From: Polyodon spathula
Taxonomy: Eukaryota > Chordata > Actinopteri > Acipenseriformes > Polyodontidae
Assembly: GCF_017654505.1 (NCBI RefSeq)
Contig: NC_054543.1
Location: forward strand, 26,476,747-26,540,746
Reading direction: 5' to 3'
DNA: 64,000 nucleotides
Shown here: positions 10,909-21,459 of the stretch, in pieces
Numbering within the stretch: the stretch's first letter is position 1
How the letters are laid out: every line of letters begins with the position of its first letter
Notes under the pieces: generated by a model
What the model saw: only the letters and a program-made list of their open reading frames with translations
What the model was told of the DNA's origin: nothing
Database searches by the model: none
Position numbers and translations under genes: made by a program

Positions 10909-11852
10909 CTAGTTTAAATGCTTCTGAACCTGCTCGAGGATCTTTTCTCCAAGTATATTGGTTCCCTTTTTATTTAAGTGCAGTCCGTCCCGTCTATACA
11001 GATAGTCCTCGTTGTAGAATGTGGTCCAATGATCAAGATAGGTGAAGCCTTCTCGTGTGCACTACGTCTTCAGCCATGCGTTTAGATTAATTATTTCCAG
11101 CTGTCCATATGGTCCTTTGCAAGGTGCTGGTTGTATACCATTAAATACCACAGTTTTGGTCTTTCTCTTTTAATTTCCTTTCTAGCTCTCTGAATTTGTT
11201 TTGCAGGGATTTTGGTCTGTCTCTTCCAATGTTGTTTGTACCGATGTGGACGACTACTACCCGGTCGTCTCCTGTTCATTCTAGGAGCCTGTCCACGTTC
11301 TCAGTGATGTGCTTGACCGAGGCTCCCGGAAGGCAGCACACTGTTGTAGTAAGCGGGTCCAAACTGCGAACTGAACTTGCTGTATTTCTCAATATGGCGT
11401 CCCCAACAATCATGACCTCCCTTCTTTTTGCTGTCTGGTCACCATTGTCAATAGGGTCCTGGATGTTGTTCCTTTTGTTCACTTGTTGTTGGTTTTGCTC
11501 ATCAAAATTTTGAAGTGACTCAAATTTGTTGGTTTTGATTTCTGGTGGTTGTGTTTGATGAAGATTCTTTTTTTCCCTGTTTCTGCCTACCGAACCCAGC
11601 TGTTCTGACCTTCTATCTCCCTGGTGGCTTTCATTCTGTTAGGGGTGGTGCAGACTTCCATGAATTGTGGGTGTGCCAGCTCCTCAAGATCCTGTTGCTG
11701 TCTCATTTCTTCCAGCTTAATTTCTATCATACTTACTAGTTTATGCAAACCTGGATCGCGCGGCACTTTACGCACACTTGGTTTAGCTCCGCTGGGTTTT
11801 CTCGGATTTTCCACATCATGCAGGTGTCACAGATTATTGGCTTGAAGACCAT
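10909..11852 (-). pseudogene. CR1 ORF1: zinc finger plus SGNH esterase-like protein
   Basis: Starts at the ATG at 11850-11852 with MVFKPIICDTCMMWK, giving CxxC and later CVKC, a zinc-finger (PHD-like) head. A predicted coiled coil follows (LVSMIEIKLEEMRQQQDLEEL). Then come the SGNH hydrolase blocks: VMIVGDAILRN (block I), VVVVHIGTNNIGRD (the GTNN Asn block) and RRDGLHLNKKG (the DxxH block), ending at the TAG at 10909-10911. Block I normally reads GDS; the codon here is GCC, so the nucleophile Ser is Ala. Frameshifts lie between 11587 and 11482 and near 11146, and a TAG interrupts NAWLKT-stop-CT near 11066. CR1 ORF1 proteins bind element RNA and carry an esterase domain (family knowledge). Confidence 0.85.
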
Positions 11853-12260
11853 GTTGATATTTTTTTTTTGAAGTTTAGTTTCTTCTGCAGCCGTCAACCT
11901 GCTTTCAAACTGCTTCTAAACTGCTCTGTCCTTTTCCATGCCTGTACTTCTCCCACGCTGTCGCTTCCACTCGCTGTCGCTGAGAAGACTGCCTCGTTTA
12001 AAGCTGCGTTGTTCTGCTGTGCTGTTGGCTCCTCCCCTCGCCCATGTCTCAGAACGGTGCTGAATTTGAATCAGCTTCTCAGAGTTTCAGCTTGTTTGTT
12101 ATCAGAAAAACACATGTGGCTGTTTGACTTTGAGCTGCAGTGTTTCCCTAATGTCCTGTGTTTTCTGATTAAAGCAATTAAAGATGTAGTTTCTCCTTAC
12201 TGCTTCTAAACTGCTCTGCACTTTTCCATGCCTGTACTTCTCCCACGCTGTCGCTTCCAC
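11853..12260 (-). repeat. 5' UTR of LINE copy C with 62-bp direct repeats 290 bp apart
   Basis: The block from ACTGCTTCTAAACTGCTCTG to CTGTCGCTTCCAC occurs at 11909-11970 and again at 12199-12260, differing at two positions. The second block ends exactly where similarity to the element stops. This suggests a 5' UTR built from about 290-bp monomers with the outer one truncated, as in promoters of some L1 families. Promoter activity is inferred only. Confidence 0.7.
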
Positions 12261-12665
12261 ACTTATAATTGAACATGTATAGGAAGGCATATGTGCTCCA
12301 TTAAAAATGTCACCCGTGACCTTTCACCTTTCCAAAGGGTCAAGGGATCACAAATAGAGTCATGGTTCATATGGACACATATAGGAAGTCATACTGCTCA
12401 ATAAAAAAAATGTCATTAACCATGACCTTTGACCTCTGCTAAGTTTCAAAACCCACAAATTGGCCTATAGCTCCTCAGCTGTATCAAATAGATCACTGCA
12501 CATAAATTTCAGCATAAGATTATGCTGTGTACACGATACAACTTAAGTAGCCCATTAACTAATTATAGGAAACATAGGAAGCTGCATTAGGGATTAATTG
12601 TGATGATTGAACCATGTTTTCTTGGAAAAAGTTCAAAGTCTGGGAAGCCTATTGTTATTGCTGTG
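12261..12665. repeat. Locally repeated non-coding motif
   Basis: A module of about 80 bp, roughly ACATATAGGAAGTCAT...TGTCATxxxC.TGACCTTTGACCTC, occurs at about 12270-12345, 12370-12440 and 13895-13965. No coding frame. It may be a diverged repeat family or ancient tandem duplication. Confidence 0.5.
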
Positions 12666-12684
12666 TTTATTATTATTATTATTA

Positions 12685-12729
<45 letters not shown>

Positions 12730-12740
12730 TTTATTATTCC
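12666..12740. repeat. (TTA)n microsatellite
   Basis: About 24 TTA units with two interruptions. Confidence 0.97.
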
Positions 12741-14440
12741 ACCAAAAGTTTGTCGCAGTGTCATGAAAAGGCATACGTAAGTGGACGCCTATGTGTGGAC
12801 AACCAGACTGGCGTCCCTGAGTGGAAAAAGTTCACAGTTTTGTAAAAAATATTCAAAGATCTTCTTGTCTGAAACCGCAATGTTGATCGGCACCAAAATT
12901 GTCATGTTTGCTCATGACAAGGTTCTTTCGAAATTTTAAAATCCCTGCTTTTTCATTAAAAAACACGGATGCAGCGAGCAAAATAACAATCTCATGAGTG
13001 CTCTATTTACATATATTAAAGTATAAATCCATACTGCAATACACTAGAGACATGAAACTGAGTATGGGTGTGAGGCGAGAGTGTATTAAATGGAATGTCC
13101 AGACAGTAATTTATGTGTACAGAAATAAAATAATTTATTTTTATTTTCTATACACAACAAAAGGATTAAATAACAAACAAAAAAACAAAATGGTGTGAGG
13201 GAAGGAGTGCAGGGGTGAAATCCAAAACAAACTGATGACACGTCTTTAATTTGTCTTCGTCGTGACCATAAACAAAAAAAAAGACAAAAGAAATGTTAGT
13301 AAATCAAAAAAACCCGCTGCACAAAACCAGTATCTCCCTTCACCCGTGACTCCTCCTACTTTTACTTTCGGACCAACCCCGAACACAGTAGTACGTTCCC
13401 TTTAGTATGTAATGTCCCGCCTCTGTAGTCAGTGGAACACCAATCCCCAACCGACACGTGTCCTTATCCTTCACTTGACTCCAGTGGCTGGAATTTACAT
13501 ACTCGTACTTCCGCCCCTCACCAAGGTGCCGCCCCTCAAAAAGATGACTTTTGCCATGGTCACGAGATCTTGGTAAGGGAAGTCCCGAGTTGGTTTGATG
13601 CCACCTACTGTCGGGAGGCTGAATCACAGACCGAAACCCCTTTGACTCATCACATTTTCAAAATGGCGTGTTTTGGTCACATGGTTTGGCGGCCATATTG
13701 AAAAATGACTTTTATGACCCATAACGAGAACAGTGTTGCACGTATGCTCTTCAATGTTGGTACAGTTGTGCAGCCCATAATAAAGTAATAACCACTAAAA
13801 TCGAAAGCATATTGGTCACATAGTTTGGTGGCCATATTGGAATTAATGTTTCAAGTTTATCTCCTAGGACGTGCCGATATGGTCAAAGTTATAATGGAAC
13901 ACATATAGGAAGTCCTATGTGCTCTATGAAAAAATGTCATCACCTGCGACCTTTGACCTCTCCAAAAGGTCAAACTAAAAACTGGCTCAGTCGCATGGTA
14001 TGTCGTCTGTGTTGGACTCTTAAACGACCACTCCTCATGAACCCTTTGGCCGATTGACCTGAGTCTTGGGTATACGTTATCTTTGTAGTGTCCTCTAAAA
14101 TTTGTATTCAGGAAAAGTTCCTTCATGAACAAACATGGCCACCATGAGCCAATCAATATGGGTGACATGCCAGTTTTCCCCATTTTTCACCCTGAAATGA
14201 CACGTTCCTACCACTGGGGAGAGCTGTTGCTATGGAAAATGGCAGCCTAGGAAAAAATATTTCTTCAAGCAGCCATTTTTCGCTGGTGTCTATAAAGAAT
14301 AGTTTCACTAACTCATGCAACTTAAAACACGGTAATTGCACTGGAAAGGCTGATATGATTTTACACATACACACCGTACAGTATACAAAGACACATACTG
14401 TAAACTAAGAAAATATTTTTTGAAGCCCTGTTGCAGCTGT
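12741..14440. other. Gene-free stretch with short internal repeats
   Basis: No gene recognised. A motif like TTTGGTCACATGGTTTGGCG followed by GCCATATTG appears near 13672-13702 and again near 13811-13838, and the 80-bp motif seen at 12270-12440 recurs at 13895-13965. Short frames at 13340-13701 and 13857-14374 have no recognisable domains. Confidence 0.45.
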
Positions 14441-14805
14441 ACTGCATCCATACGAAGCAAAAAAAAACTGCACCGTGCTTTTTAAACCAGAAGACAATGT
14501 AAACAAATGTATAATACTTGAGCTTTACAAGTCACCAGTACACCAGTACAGTTTGTTTAAAAATCGTAATAAAATTGTTTAGAAAAAAATACTGTGATCT
14601 TGGGTTGTACAGAAATGTACTGTAAAGTGAGATTTTGTGTGTGTTTGTGTGAAATGCTATTGTTAGCTAAATCGAAGCCAATAGAAAAAAATGCGCCATT
14701 TAAACCAGAAGACAATCAAAGCAATAAAAGATATAATACATGCGCTGTACAAGTCACACACTGTACAGTTAATTAAAAATCAGAATAAAGTTATTTTTAT
14801 GTCTG
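14441..14805. repeat. Diverged tandem duplication, about 217-bp unit
   Basis: TTTAAACCAGAAGACAAT...GTACAAGTCACxxxCTGTACAGTT...AATCxxAATAAA occurs at about 14480-14580 and 14697-14800 with many substitutions. Both are preceded by CGAAGC-A(n). Non-coding. Confidence 0.65.
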
Positions 14806-15377
14806 AACTGTGGTAAAACAACAATTACAAATTCAGAATATGATGCAACGAACCGCACGTATAACACACTTAAAAGACACATGACGGTGGGGGTGAGGGG
14901 GGCAACTTTGCGAGCGAATCTTTCATTTAACTATATTTTTGGTAATGAAAAGAATAGACAAAACTCTTCAGAATAGCTTACTCTATGAAATACAATTGGA
15001 GCGGTGAAGATAGCACAGTTATTCATAGAGAATACCCCCAAAAAGTGGACATTTTTGTATAATTAGAGCTGAGCTGCCGTAATTGTTGCTTACTTAAAAT
15101 AACCTTAATTACATTAAACTGACTGTTGATTATCCACACAAATGTAACATTTTAGATACAACTCCTTCAAGCTATGTTTTCCTGGTTCTTAAGACGTTCA
15201 GAATTCATTGCTTCCTCTTGCCATTTCTACTGTCTCGTTCATCCATGCATCAACGACTTATCTATTCTGTCAAATGATACTCTGACCTTCCTTTTTTTTT
15301 AAAAAGAGCAAAAGCGATCAAAAGAAAGGCTCCTTGATGTATTATTTCAGAGTAAATTCAATAAGCCCTTACGAATC
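14806..15377. other. No feature recognised
   Basis: AT-rich, no coding frame or known repeat seen before the start of LINE copy D. Confidence 0.45.
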
Positions 15378-16440
15378 CCGCATAAAAGATTAATTATAAA
15401 ACTGAACGCAGTAGGGATTCAAGAAAAAGCATGTACATGGATTAGGGAGTGGTTAACGTGTAAAAAAGTACTGATTAAAGGAGAAACCTCAAAATGGAAC
15501 AAGGTAACCAGTGGTGTACCACAGGGATCAGTGTTAGGTCCTCTGCTATTCCTCATCTACATTAATGACTTAGATTCTGGTACAGTAAACAAAGGTGTTA
15601 AATTTGCAGACGACACAAAAATAGGAGTGGCAAACACTGATGCAGAAGCAAAGGTCATCTAGACAGCATTCAGAACTAGGTAGACACACGGCAAATGACA
15701 TTTAGTAGAGAAAATTGTAAGGTACTGCATGCTGCAGGCAATAAAAATTTGCATTATAAATGCCATATGTGAGATACTGAAATGGAAGAAGGAATCTATG
15801 AAAAAGATCTAGGAGTTTAAGTTGACTCAGAAATATCTTCATCTAGACAATTTGGGGAATCTATGAAAAAGGCCAACAAGATGCTCCTCGGATGTGTAGT
15901 GAAAAGTGTTGAATTTAAATCAAGGGAAGTAATGTTAAAACTTTACAATGCATTAGTAAGACCTCATCTAGAATACTCTGTTCAGTTCTGGTCACCTCGC
16001 TACAAAAGGATATTACTGCTCTAGAGAGAGTGCAAAGAAGAGCGACCAGAATTATTCCAGTTTTAAAAGGCATGTAATATGCAGACAGGCTAAAAGCATT
16101 GAATCTATTCAGTCTTGAACAAAGAAGACTACGCGGCTACCTAATTCAAGCATTCAAAATTCTAAAAGGTATTGACAATGTCGACCCAAGGGACTTTTTC
16201 GACCTGAAAAAAGAAACAAGGAACAGTGGAAATTAGATAAAGGGGCATTCAGAACAGCAAGTAGAAGACACTTTTTTACACAGATAATCGTGGGACTCTG
16301 GAACCAACTTTCCAGTAATGTTGTTGAAGCTGACACCCTGGGATTCTTCAAGAAGCTGCTTGATGAGATTCTGGGATCAATAAACTTCTAACAACCAAAC
16401 GAACAAGATAGGCTGAATGGCCTCCTCTCATTTGTAACTT
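15378..16440 (+). pseudogene. CR1-like LINE copy D, old and decayed RT fragment
   Basis: Starts just after RT block A (CATAAAAGATTAATTATAAA, the HKRLILK region) and runs to the ORF2 stop and into the 3' UTR (CAACCAAACGAACAAGATAGG), but lacks the CTTATGTT tail. Block B ([20 protein letters not shown]) and block C (KFADDTK) are still legible in pieces. Many stops and indels and clearly more substitutions than copies C, E or I show that it is an older insertion. Confidence 0.9.
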
Positions 16441-16667
16441 TTCAGTTGGGTGCCATATAATCTAGTATAAATCGAGAGTTTTGTGTCTTGAGGATATTAA
16501 ACAAAATGTTTGCAGTATTGTGAATTTCTGCATCGAAGTGGCATCTCACTAGCCGTGTTTAGTTTTTTAACTTTGATTAACAGTCAGGTCTGATTTGGGC
16601 CAGCCCTGCCCAATATAAATATGACTAACTTTGGCCCTTACCATCAGAGTGAAGTTGTCAGCACACA

Positions 16668-16842
16668 GGTTCTAGAGCAGTGGTGCACAACTCAGGTCAT
16701 GGAGGGCTGGTGTCCCTCCTGGTTTTTGTTTTAACCATACCGTAAATTAGTTAATTGGACCAATTAAGCTTCTAATAAGATCCAATAAAGTACTTTAGGG
16801 TGCAGTTGGAATAAAAAACTGCAGGGACACCGGGTACTGGAC
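16668..16842. repeat. hAT-like MITE fragment
   Basis: Begins TAGAGCAGTGGTGCACAACT, continues with a GGAGGGCTGGTGTCCCTCC block, and ends with CTGCAGGGACACCGGGTACT, which is partly inverted to the start. This is the pattern of a widespread vertebrate MITE family with hAT-like ends (general knowledge). Its right end is cut by the Tc1 fragment. Confidence 0.6.
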
Positions 16843-17153
16843 AAAATTCCTCCATGACGCTGTGAGAGACTGATCAATAACTACAGAAAGCGTTTGATTG
16901 CAGTTATTGCTTCTAAAGGTGGCATAGCTAGTTATTGAGTCTAAGGGGGCGATTACTTTTTCACACGGGGCGTTGGGTGTTGCATAACTTTCTGTAATAA
17001 ATAAATGAAATAAATATCAAAATGTTGTGTTAGTTGTTCACTCAGGGTCATTTTTATCTAATATTAGATCTTAGTTAATGATCTGATAACATTCAGTGGG
17101 AAAAATATGCAAAAATGCAGAAAATCTGACAGGCAAATAGTTTTTCAAGGTAC
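16843..17153 (+). mobile_element. Tc1-like transposon fragment, 3' end
   Basis: Matches base for base, with scattered differences, the last 300 bp of the Tc1 element at 45014-45965: the transposase C-terminus around ACTGTGAGAGACTGA, then GGGGGCGATTACTTTTTCAC, and the tail ending AAAATCTGACAGG. The 5' part is missing. Confidence 0.85.
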
Positions 17154-17174
17154 TGTGTGTGTGTGTGTGTGTGT
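17154..17174. repeat. (GT)n microsatellite
   Basis: About ten GT units at the right edge of the Tc1 fragment. Confidence 0.9.
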
Positions 17175-17682
17175 ATATAGTCATTCTGAGGTAAAGCCCT
17201 TTACACAGAAATGTTTTTTTTTTTTGCACATCTCAGGTGTTACCAGTGGTGTGGTACAATCCCACGGAGAACAACAGAAAAAACATACACATCAGTAAAC
17301 TAGTTGTCATATAAACACAATTTATATACAATAGTTTTGACTAATATTATAAGTCATGCTCCCCCACTGGAACCTATAAGCTGCACCTGTAGATCTCAAT
17401 GTTCATGACAAAGCATTCAAAACACTTAAACCAAACCAGGAACTATATAAACAGACATGTTAAAATCAGTGTTGCATTAACATCAAACACATTTCATCTG
17501 TTTTTAATTTTTTATTTTATTTAGATTTATTGACTTAATATGTTTCTAAGTATTCGGTGGCTACCTCTAATCAGTTTCTCTTGCACTCTTTGTATGCTTG
17601 ACACAGTAAAGAGTGTGTGAGAATGAAATACACTCTCAGTATGTTGAAACATACAACAGACTGCATATTTTTTCTTCTCCAG
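17175..17682. other. Upstream intron sequence of the kinase exon
   Basis: AT-rich, no coding frame or known repeat. It ends in the pyrimidine tract TTTTTTCTTCTCCAG that forms the 3' splice site. Confidence 0.6.
17668..17682 (+). promoter_or_regulatory. 3' splice site (polypyrimidine tract plus AG)
   Basis: Pyrimidine-rich run ending in CAG directly before the first codon of the kinase exon. The partner donor is GTATGT at 17849-17854. Confidence 0.85.
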
Positions 17683-17848
17683 GGTTCAATGATTCCAAAG
17701 CCACGGTACCTGCAGAAGACTGTTAAGGAATTGGGAATTGGGACATTTAAAAAGATTGCTACAGTGCAGGAAAATGCCACAGTCTTCGAAGCCATCTCCA
17801 TCTTTGTAGAGACTCATGTGTCGGCCCTCCCAGTCGTGAATGAAGAGG
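17683..17848 (+). CDS. PRKAG (paralogue unresolved): Exon of an AMPK gamma (PRKAG family) gene, CBS3 region
   Basis: One internal exon of 166 bases. It follows TTTTTTCTTCTCCAG and is followed by GTATGT, both good splice sites. It starts in phase 0 and ends one base into a Gly codon. The translation has MIPKPRYLQKTVKELGIGTF, then ATVFEAISIFVETHV, then SALPVVNEEG: the start of the third CBS domain of an AMP-activated protein kinase gamma subunit, the nucleotide-sensing regulatory subunit of the cytosolic heterotrimer. In the family the IGT and VSALP stretches line an adenine-nucleotide site. LGIGTF and VVNE look closest to gamma-3, but the paralogue cannot be fixed. No stop, frameshift or flanking exon is seen; neighbours must lie outside the window or be unrecognised. 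Confidence 0.9.
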
Positions 17849-17914
17849 GTATGTATGGCAGGGGTTATAAAATTACCTCAATAGAGCTCTCAAGTAGGTC
17901 TTCTTTCCAAGTTT

Positions 17915-18084
17915 AACTTGTACACCAGAGTGTAACTATGAAACTGTCCCCCTGCAACAATCTTACTTCAGTGCATGTAAGAAATGCATCAGTAAGAAAT
18001 GCTACAAACAAAAAATATGGCATTTCTTACAGTGGAGCATGTGTTGCGGGGGACATTTGCATGGTTACACACTGGTGTACCAGC
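17915..18084. repeat. Foldback repeat in the intron, 66 bp after the kinase exon
   Basis: The left arm (ACTTGTACACCAGAGTGTAA, GTCCCCCTGCAACA, GTAAGAAATGC; to about 17985) is repeated in reverse complement from 18020 (GCATTTCTTAC, TGTTGCGGGGGAC, TTACACACTGGTGTACCAG). Arms are about 65-70 bp with a 40-bp centre. MITE-like; no coding capacity. Confidence 0.8.
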
Positions 18085-18354
18085 TGAACTTGCAGAGAAG
18101 AGTCCTTTGTAAGCCACAGTGATGCTTTAAACAACTACTATAATTCAAATCAGAACCAAGTTTCTCAATTGGATCCAAATTGGTCTTTGGTTGTGTGGCA
18201 GGACTGAGGCTTTGCACATGTTTGCATGTAGTTTACTTTCTGTTTTGGGATTTTGTTTTGTTATTGAGTCAGACCCTCCATGTTAGTCATGCTACCTGCT
18301 GTGTTTAGTTGCGAGAGAAGCAGCTGGTGGTTGACCCGCTGAGGATCCCTAACG

Positions 18355-18912
18355 CAGGTGGGCGTGTCCCGGTGAAGTGTCTTGCTATAGAGGAGGATGC
18401 TGACAAACCTCCACACGAGAGAGGTGGGCATGTCCCAATGGAGTGTCTCGCTATAGAGCATGCTGACAAACCTCCACAAAGAGAGAGGTGCACATGTCCG
18501 AACAAACCTCCATGCAGAGACAAGTGGTCATGTCCCGGTGGAGTGTCTCGCTATAGAGGAGGATGCTGACAAACCTCCAGACAGAGAGAGGTGAGCGTGT
18601 CCCAGCAGAGTGCCTTGCTATAGAGCAGGATGCTGACAAACCATGCAGAAAGAAGTTGGCGTGTCCCGATAAACCTCCACACAGACAGAGGTGGCCACGT
18701 CCCGATGGTGTGTCTCGCTACAGCGGATGCCATCAAACCTCAACAAAGAGAGAGGTGCACATGTCGAATACAACCTCCATGCAGAGAGAAGTGGCCCTGT
18801 CCCGGCGGAGTGTCTCGCTATAGAGGAGGATGCTGACAAACCTCCGTGCAAAGTGAGGTGACCGTGTCCCGGCAGTGTCTCGCTATAGAGGAGGATGCTA
18901 TTAAACCTCGTA
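18355..18912. repeat. Minisatellite with alternating long and short units
   Basis: About ten units. Long units of about 62-68 bp carry TGTCCCGGTGGAGTGTCTCG, then CTATAGAGGAGGATGCTGAC and AAACCTCCACACAGAGAGAGGTG. Short units of about 36 bp (starting near 18496, 18661 and 18762) lack the middle part. Overlapping frames on both strands are by-products of the repeat. Confidence 0.9.
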
Positions 18913-19659
18913 AAGTTGTGGACTAGCTAATATGGTACTCTCTCAGAATCCTCCCCAGCTGTGTACGCATCTTTTTTTCGTTGCAGTTGATAATAAGCTG
19001 GGGACAAGCAGATCCCCAGCTTCAGTACGGAGCTTTATATTATACGGAGGTTTAAATTCTTTATTGTAGTGTGCTACCAAACAGTGTTATTTTTTTATTT
19101 ATTTTTAAGAAACCCAACATCTTAATTGTTTTTTAATTTACATTTTTTAAATGTAAGAATTATATACGGCAATGTATTTACGCATGAAAGTAATACTACT
19201 GCTGAATTTCCTAAGAACATTTTCCCATTTTCTTAAATCAAATTCATATGTATAATATAATTTTCCTAAAACACAGGCAAAATGAAAGTTGCTTTAGAGG
19301 AAAAATAAAATTTGTATTAGTCATTATTTATTTATTTTATAAAGGCATAAGTCGAATCAGAAATGCTGATTACCTATTTCAGCCTATAAAAGTTTCTGAG
19401 TACATCCGTAAGGCAACATTGGCCAGTAGTCGTGTGCAAAATTATACAATGGAGCAGAAACTTTATTTCATAGAGTGTATACGTTTCTTTTATTGAAACT
19501 GGGTGGCTGAAAGGATTCCACAGCAACTGCAGGACACTACTACATGGAATACACTTGTAAGCAGATTTAATGTTTATTTTGTAAACTGTAATTGTGTCAT
19601 TATTGTTTTTTAGGGACATATATTTTTCTCATGTTGTATTTTCTGTTTGTTTTTACAGA
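18913..19659. other. No feature recognised
   Basis: AT-rich sequence without a supported gene. The left terminus of the following DIRS element should lie in or near here but was not found. Confidence 0.45.
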
Positions 19660-20196
19660 AATACACACACAACTGCTGGGCTCAGCAGCGCTGCGCTGGA
19701 CCAGGATGCACACTTCGGTTGAGACTGCTTACAGTCTCTCCCTCAGTATCTTGCTGCCATTTTGGCGACTGCTTTTGGATTAACCTCGATTAAGTCTCGT
19801 GTGAATACTTACTGAGTGATTTTTCCAGTGACTGGTACAGGTGGGCATCCCTGTACGTTGCTACCCGTGGTAACTGCGAATCAGTGGACCCATACCACAC
19901 TGGAACCAAGGTCACTGACATGCTCCACTCCCAACCTGAGGTTACAGTCCTGGTTCCGACCCGGTGCTACAGTGACCGAACCGACCCAGTACTGTACTGT
20001 ACAGACCCAGTGCTAAAGCCATTGAACCTGTACCTTCATAGTTGCGACCTGCTACCGATTGGTGCTTACACCCCCGGTCCAGTACCTAGCTGGTATTGTT
20101 CGGGTCTTGACACTCCCGGTTGTGGTCTACAAGAAGACTGAGGCAGCACCTGTACATTTGTATAAACTGTATACTGCATTGCTTGCTTCTTGCATC

Positions 20197-20442
20197 ATGC
20201 CTGGGTCTTATCCCTGCAAGACATGCAAGGCCAATATGCTTGTTGAGGACAAGCACGGCAAATGCTTTTCCTGCCTGAGGCCAGAGTACGCCAGTGAGGC
20301 CTTGCAGAACTTTTTGCAGGTTCGAGGGAGGCATGTGCATGTCTGTACCATCAGGGCAGCCCCAGGCCCAGTCTCCATCGTGTGGCCCGTAAGCTTTTTC
20401 TCTGGGCACACGAGAACCTGCAGCTCAGAGTCTTGTGTCTGA
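20197..20442 (+). pseudogene. DIRS gag, N-terminal zinc-finger fragment
   Basis: Begins MPGSYPCKTCKANMLVEDKH, then KCFSCLRPEYASEAL: two CxxC pairs followed by a Glu-rich helix. The same layout (CxxC, then CLG/CLxPEHAxxAL) heads the gag frames of the other two DIRS elements here, at about 61850-61916 and 53950-54060. After about 80 codons the similarity is lost. Gag proteins package the element RNA (family knowledge). Confidence 0.75.
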
Positions 20443-20515
20443 ACAGCTGCATTTGAGCCTTCTGGGTCTGTCAAATAGGGTTATTGACACCCTATAAAAT
20501 GCCAGAGCAGCATCC

Positions 20516-21277
20516 ATGCATTCCCAGTACAGGTACAAGTGGGGCGTTTTTCAGACGTGGTGCCTGCCTCTGGGTCTGACTCTACTACATGTCACATGGC
20601 AGTTATACTGCATGTTTTGCAGGAACTTTTTGACAAGGGGAAATTCCCCTCACTTTAAAGGGCTAGCTGGCAGCTATTTCAACGTGCCATGTCAAGACTA
20701 ACTCTGTCTCTTCAGGAGCTCACTTCCTGGTGGGACAATTTTTGAAAGGGCCTCAGCAGCTTCAGACGCTTATGAAGGAGATTGTTCCTCTCTGCATTCT
20801 GAATTATTTATCACTCAAAGCAGCTTTCTTGCTTGTTATCACCTCCACATAGCTAGTGAGATGCAGGCATTCTGTTTGCAAAAGCCTGCTTAATTTTTAT
20901 AGAGGCCAGGACAAAGGTTACCTCTTTGCCAAAGACGATCTCAACATTCCATGTCATCCAGTCTGGAGGAATTAGAGGCTTTCCATCCACCTCTTTTCCA
21001 GTCTGACAGATTGGCAGCTCCAAACACTCTGCCCAGTGCGGGCCCTGGCACACTACGTTGACAGGATGAAGTTGGAGGCAGTTTGAGTAATTTTTTGTCT
21101 ACTATGGGGCTAAATACCATGGTCAAACCCTGGCAACTTCATGTGCTTTATTCAAGGGTGCATCTGTCAAGGACATTTACAATGCAGCAGTGTGGCCTAC
21201 TTCCCATACCTTTTACTAGGTTCTACAGACTGAATGTCGTAGATTCTCAAAACCCTGGCTTTGGAACTAGTGTTTAA
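20516..21277 (+). pseudogene. DIRS tyrosine recombinase, decayed
   Basis: Integrates the circular DNA copy without target-site duplication (family knowledge). The N-terminal SQYRYKWGVFQTWCLPLG (20519-20572) matches the STRSQYTYKWQFFQDWCLAG start of the recombinase in DIRS A. The middle (FLLVITS at 20828-20848) and the end (TFTRFYRLNVVDSQNPG near 21210-21260, with the catalytic Tyr) are legible in different frames. The Arg of the xRxSEL block cannot be read clearly. Several stops and frameshifts. Confidence 0.78.
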
Positions 21278-21459
21278 GGTGGCTTCCCAGGTCGACCCTT
21301 GCAACACAAGCATAGAGGTGAGTTTCTCCCTCAATTTTTTTCACCCTAGCTACTTGTTACTGGGGTTCTATATGGTAATGCACACGGCAGCCTCTCTGCA
21401 TAGCATTCCAGTCGTTATACAATCTTGCCTTACGACAGCGTTGGTCACTTACCCATGTG

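Larger units (their letters stand above)
7946..12260 (-). mobile_element. CR1-like LINE copy C, near full length
   Basis: The most complete LINE of the window, about 4.3 kb: 5' UTR with an internal direct repeat (11853-12260), ORF1 (10909-11852), ORF2 (8016 to about 10858), short 3' UTR and the tandem tail AAGAACATAAGAACATAAG at 7949-7967. The ORF1 architecture (zinc finger plus SGNH esterase) assigns it to the CR1 group. ORF1 carries frameshifts and one stop, and ORF2 carries one frameshift and one stop, so this copy is recently dead rather than ancient. It is followed head-to-tail by copy B. Confidence 0.93.

Noticed and set aside
18261..18851. Several overlapping Cys-rich frames on both strands
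   Set aside because: They overlap on both strands and repeat with the minisatellite unit; all are explained by the repeat.
18300..18912. CRISPR-like array
   Set aside because: Repeats are contiguous with no unique spacers and the window is clearly vertebrate DNA.
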